Assembly (NCBI RefSeq): GCF_041904905.1
Contig: NZ_JAYRMI010000008.1
Location: forward strand, 1-64,000
Direction: 5' to 3'
Length of the DNA stretch: 64,000 nucleotides
From: Zoogloea sp041904905
Lineage (GTDB): Bacteria > Pseudomonadota > Gammaproteobacteria > Burkholderiales > Rhodocyclaceae
Part shown: positions 59,994-64,000 of the stretch, one piece after another
How the letters are laid out: each line of letters begins with the position of its first letter
How positions within the stretch are numbered: the first letter of the stretch is position 1
The notes under the pieces: model-generated
Database searches by the model: none
What the model saw: the letters and a program-made list of their open reading frames with translations, nothing else
What the model was told of the DNA's origin: nothing
Position numbers and translations under genes: made by a program

Positions 59994-59997
<4 letters not shown>
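59335..59997 (+). CDS. Tyrosine/dual-specificity phosphatase-like protein
   Basis: A 220-residue protein of the PTP superfamily. It shows YRSSQPSPAQIRKYARKFGLKSIVNLRG and the P-loop HCKSGADRAG, an HCx5R active site, so catalysis is likely. Eukaryotic-like bacterial phosphatases of this type (DSP family) often lie in polysaccharide loci. It overlaps the ABC exporter gene by four bases, so it is coupled to it. A 175-base gap upstream should hold the promoter of the locus. Confidence 0.9.
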
Positions 59998-61739
<1,742 letters not shown>

Positions 61740-61743
61740 CCCC

Positions 61744-62790
61744 ATGCGCGAGCGCGTCGCCCTCTACTTCGTCGCCTCCCCGCTGCAATATCTGGCGGCG
61801 CGGCGCATCGCCGAAAACTACGAGCCCGGCGCCCGTCAGGTGCTGGTGTGGTACAAGCGCGGCGTCACCCCCATCGTCAGGCAGACCGACTGGGACGCCG
61901 CCGCCTACATGCCCTGGCCCCGCTGGGAACCCCTGCCCGGCCCCTTCGGCCGCCTCGCCCGCCAGCGCGAGAACATCCGCCTGGTGGCCGATCTGGTCGG
62001 CCAGTGCCAGGTGCTGCACATCCACAGCGCGGTGTTCGACACCGAGGCCATCAACTACTTCCTGCGCGCCCTGCCGCCCCGCTGCGGCGCCCGCGAGATG
62101 CACGCCCGCATCCTGCCCGACGGCATCATCAGCATCCGCCGCTACCCGCTCTCCGCCGCCAAGCGCCTCGCCCAATACGCCCGCAAGCTGCGCCGGCTGG
62201 TGGCGCCCGAGCTGGACTACTGGTGCTTCGGCGGCGACCGCATCGGCTCCGACGCCCCCTTCTGCGACCGCATCTACGTGCTGCCCGGCCTGCCCCACGA
62301 GTACCCGCCCGCCAAGACCGTGGTGCTACCGCCCCTGGTCGAACCCGACCACACCCGCCAGCGCACCGCCGGCGAGCCCACCGCCCTGGTGATCGGCCAG
62401 CCCCTGGTGGGCGCCGGGCTGATGCAGCCCGCCGACCGGGACGCGGTGAGCAACGAGATCCACGCCTGGCTGGCCGGGCAGGGCATCGCCCGCATCTTCT
62501 ACAAGGGCCACCCCAAAGATCCGGCCCAGGAACTCAGGCAGCCCGATTACCAGACCGTCACCCTGGACGAGCCGCTCGAAGTCCACCTCGCCCACACCCC
62601 CTACGACGCCGTGGTGGGCGTGCGCTCCAGCGCCCTGCTGTTCGCCCGCCAGACCGCCCCGGCCAGCACCCCGGTGGTGGCCTTCGGGTGGGACCGGGTG
62701 CGCTTCAAATCCGCCGACGAAAAGCGCCAGATGCTGGACGCCTTCCGGACGACCGGGGTGGACGTCCACGACAACGGGCCGACCAGTTGA
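61744..62790 (+). CDS. Polysialyltransferase-like protein
   Basis: A 348-residue protein without signal peptide. The N-terminus LYFVASPLQYLAARRIAE and the later FYKGHPKDPAQEL resemble the bacterial polysialyltransferase/GT-B group (PF07388-like, with a HP motif for donor CMP-sugar). LVIGQPLVGAGLM and PYDAVVGVRSSALLFA also fit that group. No neu (sialate synthesis) genes are in view, so the donor sugar is unknown. Four bases after the exporter gene, presumably one operon. Confidence 0.7.
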   Translation: MRERVALYFVASPLQYLAARRIAENYEPGARQVLVWYKRGVTPIVRQTDWDAAAYMPWPRWEPLPGPFGRLARQRENIRLVADLVGQCQVLHIHSAVFDTEAINYFLRALPPRCGAREMHARILPDGIISIRRYPLSAAKRLAQYARKLRRLVAPELDYWCFGGDRIGSDAPFCDRIYVLPGLPHEYPPAKTVVLPPLVEPDHTRQRTAGEPTALVIGQPLVGAGLMQPADRDAVSNEIHAWLAGQGIARIFYKGHPKDPAQELRQPDYQTVTLDEPLEVHLAHTPYDAVVGVRSSALLFARQTAPASTPVVAFGWDRVRFKSADEKRQMLDAFRTTGVDVHDNGPTS

Positions 62791-62824
62791 ACGCCCTCCA
62801 TCCGGCCGGTCGACTGCCCAAGGG

Positions 62825-63793
62825 GTGGGCGCCTTGAAACGCGGACTCGTCTTCTTCCATTATTTCGAGGCCGACACGCGCTACCGGGAGAACCTGGTGT
62901 TCTTCCTGTCCGCCGCCTACCGGGACGACCTGGACTTCGCAGTCGTCATCTCGGGCCACTGCTCGGTCAACCTGCCCAAACTGAGCAACGTCGCCTACGT
63001 CTTCACCGAGAACAAGAACAACGACTTCGGCGGCTACGTCGCCGCACTCGCCCAGCTCAGAAATCGTCTGGACGGCTACGATTACTTCCTGTTCGTGAAC
63101 TCGTCGGTACGCGGCCCCTTCCTCGCCAGGCCATCGGGCGCGTCGTGGGTCGAGCCCTTCGTCAGCCGCTTCAGCGACGAGGTGCAGCTCGTCGGCAGCA
63201 GCATCGCCATCCTGGTGGGCGACTCCGAATACACCGAGCGCTTCCGCCAGCTCTACCCCTACCCTGGGCCCTACTCCCACGTCCAGACCACCGCCTACGC
63301 CCTCACCTCCCAGGCGCTCCGCCACCTGCTGGACGTCGGCTTCTACGACATCCACGCGCGTCTGGACAAACTCGACGTTATCTGCCACTACGAGATCCGG
63401 CTGTCCCTCGAGATCCTCCGGGCCGGCTGGAACATCAAGGCTTGCCTCGAGAAGTACAATGGCCTCGACTACCGGCTCGAGCACACCGACATCAACCCCA
63501 GCTCCCGTAACGGCGACCCCCTCTACAAGCGGGCCTACTTCGGCAAGACGGCCTCGCCCCACGAACTGGTGTTCGCCAAGACCAACCGCCGCCTCATGAG
63601 CCTAACCCAACTGTCCTGGGCCACCCTCCGGGGCCTGTTCGGCATCCGCCATCCGGCGATCCTCGGCTGGGACGAATACCGCCGCCTGCGCGCCGTCTAT
63701 CTGGCCAAAGTGCTGCTGCTGCCGGTTACCGAACTCAAACGCTCCCTCGACCGCGCCGTCCGACAAACCCGCGACCTGCTCCAACCACGCTGA
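62825..63793 (+). CDS. Putative polysaccharide-locus glycosyltransferase-like protein
   Basis: A 322-residue soluble protein. The segment ENKNNDFGGYVAAL and YDYFLFVNSSVRGPF resembles family-2-like nucleotide-sugar enzymes that handle a shared carbohydrate-type domain in fungal and bacterial surface glycans; I cannot name a family with certainty. A GTG at 62825 or a TTG at 62834 is the likely start. It overlaps the next gene by one base (TGATG), consistent with a polysaccharide operon. Confidence 0.6.
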   Translation: MGALKRGLVFFHYFEADTRYRENLVFFLSAAYRDDLDFAVVISGHCSVNLPKLSNVAYVFTENKNNDFGGYVAALAQLRNRLDGYDYFLFVNSSVRGPFLARPSGASWVEPFVSRFSDEVQLVGSSIAILVGDSEYTERFRQLYPYPGPYSHVQTTAYALTSQALRHLLDVGFYDIHARLDKLDVICHYEIRLSLEILRAGWNIKACLEKYNGLDYRLEHTDINPSSRNGDPLYKRAYFGKTASPHELVFAKTNRRLMSLTQLSWATLRGLFGIRHPAILGWDEYRRLRAVYLAKVLLLPVTELKRSLDRAVRQTRDLLQPR

Positions 63794-64000
63794 TGGATTC
63801 CCGATCATCCGTCTCCGGCCGCCCCTTCCTGGTCTTCATGCGGGTTGGCGCCACCGACCTGCTGCCCCAGTGGCTCGCCGCCGAACCCGAGCGCAACTGG
63901 GATCTGTTCGTCAGCGGCTACGCCCCGCGCGACCCCCACCCCGCCGCGGTCGCCACCCACGTGGGCGGCTACAACAAGCTCGAGCACTTCCACGAGTGCG
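63793..64000 (+). CDS. Partial gene running off the right edge, polysaccharide locus
   Basis: An ATG overlapping the previous stop codon opens a frame that is still open at the window end (69 codons seen). The beginning, RPFLVFMRVGATDLLPQW, then RNWDLFVSGY and HVGGYNKLEHF, is reminiscent of DUF707-type proteins, but this is a guess from a short fragment. Coupled by overlap to the previous gene. Confidence 0.6.
   Translation, partial: MDSRSSVSGRPFLVFMRVGATDLLPQWLAAEPERNWDLFVSGYAPRDPHPAAVATHVGGYNKLEHFHEC

Noticed and set aside
63793..64000. Firm family call for the right-edge gene
   Set aside because: Only 69 codons are visible; the DUF707 resemblance is too short to rely on.

Overview
The window is a 64 kb chromosomal segment of very high G+C with densely packed, C/G-ending codons. 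Gene content and order (rpoN-hpf-ptsN-hprK, the riboflavin/nusB/thiL/pgpA run, recA-recX, lipB-lipA, a PEP-CTERM protein, a pteridine reductase next to ttcA) point to a betaproteobacterium, most likely of the Rhodocyclales (Azospira/Thauera/Azoarcus/Zoogloea relatives). No rRNA, insertion sequence, integrase, prophage or CRISPR array was seen. One tRNA-Leu(GAG) is present.

Layout. 1-190: a tandem 21-bp repeat array that probably continues beyond the left edge. 0.3-9.7 kb: a hypothetical gene, a LysR regulator divergent from an old-yellow-enzyme/quinone-oxidoreductase pair, a 1,579-residue CheR-multi-PAS hybrid histidine kinase, a small secreted peptide and a CBS-domain protein. 9.8-14.4 kb: a tightly overlapping operon ribE-ribBX-ribH-nusB-thiL-pgpA-pncC. 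14.4-20.6 kb: an SOS-box-controlled recA with recX, then lptB-rpoN-hpf-ptsN-hprK and a psiF-type gene closed by a strong terminator. 20.7-25 kb: FHA protein, ttcA, pteridine reductase, MidA-type methyltransferase and small genes. 25.2-35.3 kb: alpha/beta hydrolase, a PEP-CTERM protein behind a good sigma-54 promoter match, a penicillin-binding protein 1C homologue whose transpeptidase motifs are all lost, cca, a complex I-associated SDR, soluble lytic transglycosylase, 5-formyl-THF cyclo-ligase and OxyR with a near-consensus OxyR box. 35.5-45.6 kb: DegP/MucD-type protease, a TonB-dependent receptor, and a four-gene heavy-metal RND efflux operon ending in a P-II-like gene. 45.7-52.3 kb: dacC, ybeD-lipB-lipA, a glutathione peroxidase without a recognisable start codon, an adenine/adenosine deaminase, a PAS-PP2C phosphatase and a hypothetical gene. 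52.3-59.2 kb: a degenerate repeat cluster, tRNA-Leu, guanine deaminase, DUF805 protein, MFS exporter and a radical SAM protein with an unusual cysteine spacing. 59.3-64 kb: the start of a surface-polysaccharide locus (tyrosine-phosphatase-like protein, MsbA-type ABC exporter, polysialyltransferase-like protein, two further overlapping polysaccharide-type genes), running off the right edge.

How the parts fit: most genes are housekeeping (flavin, thiamine and lipoate cofactors, cell wall, DNA repair, nitrogen/PTS regulation). The accessory or less ordinary parts are the metal efflux operon with its own P-II homologue, the sigma-54/PEP-CTERM pair, the motif-less PBP1C, the atypical radical SAM protein, and the polysaccharide locus at the right end. 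I found no convincing wholly new multi-gene system; the best candidates for something undescribed are the radical SAM gene with its small downstream partner and the polysaccharide locus at the right edge.
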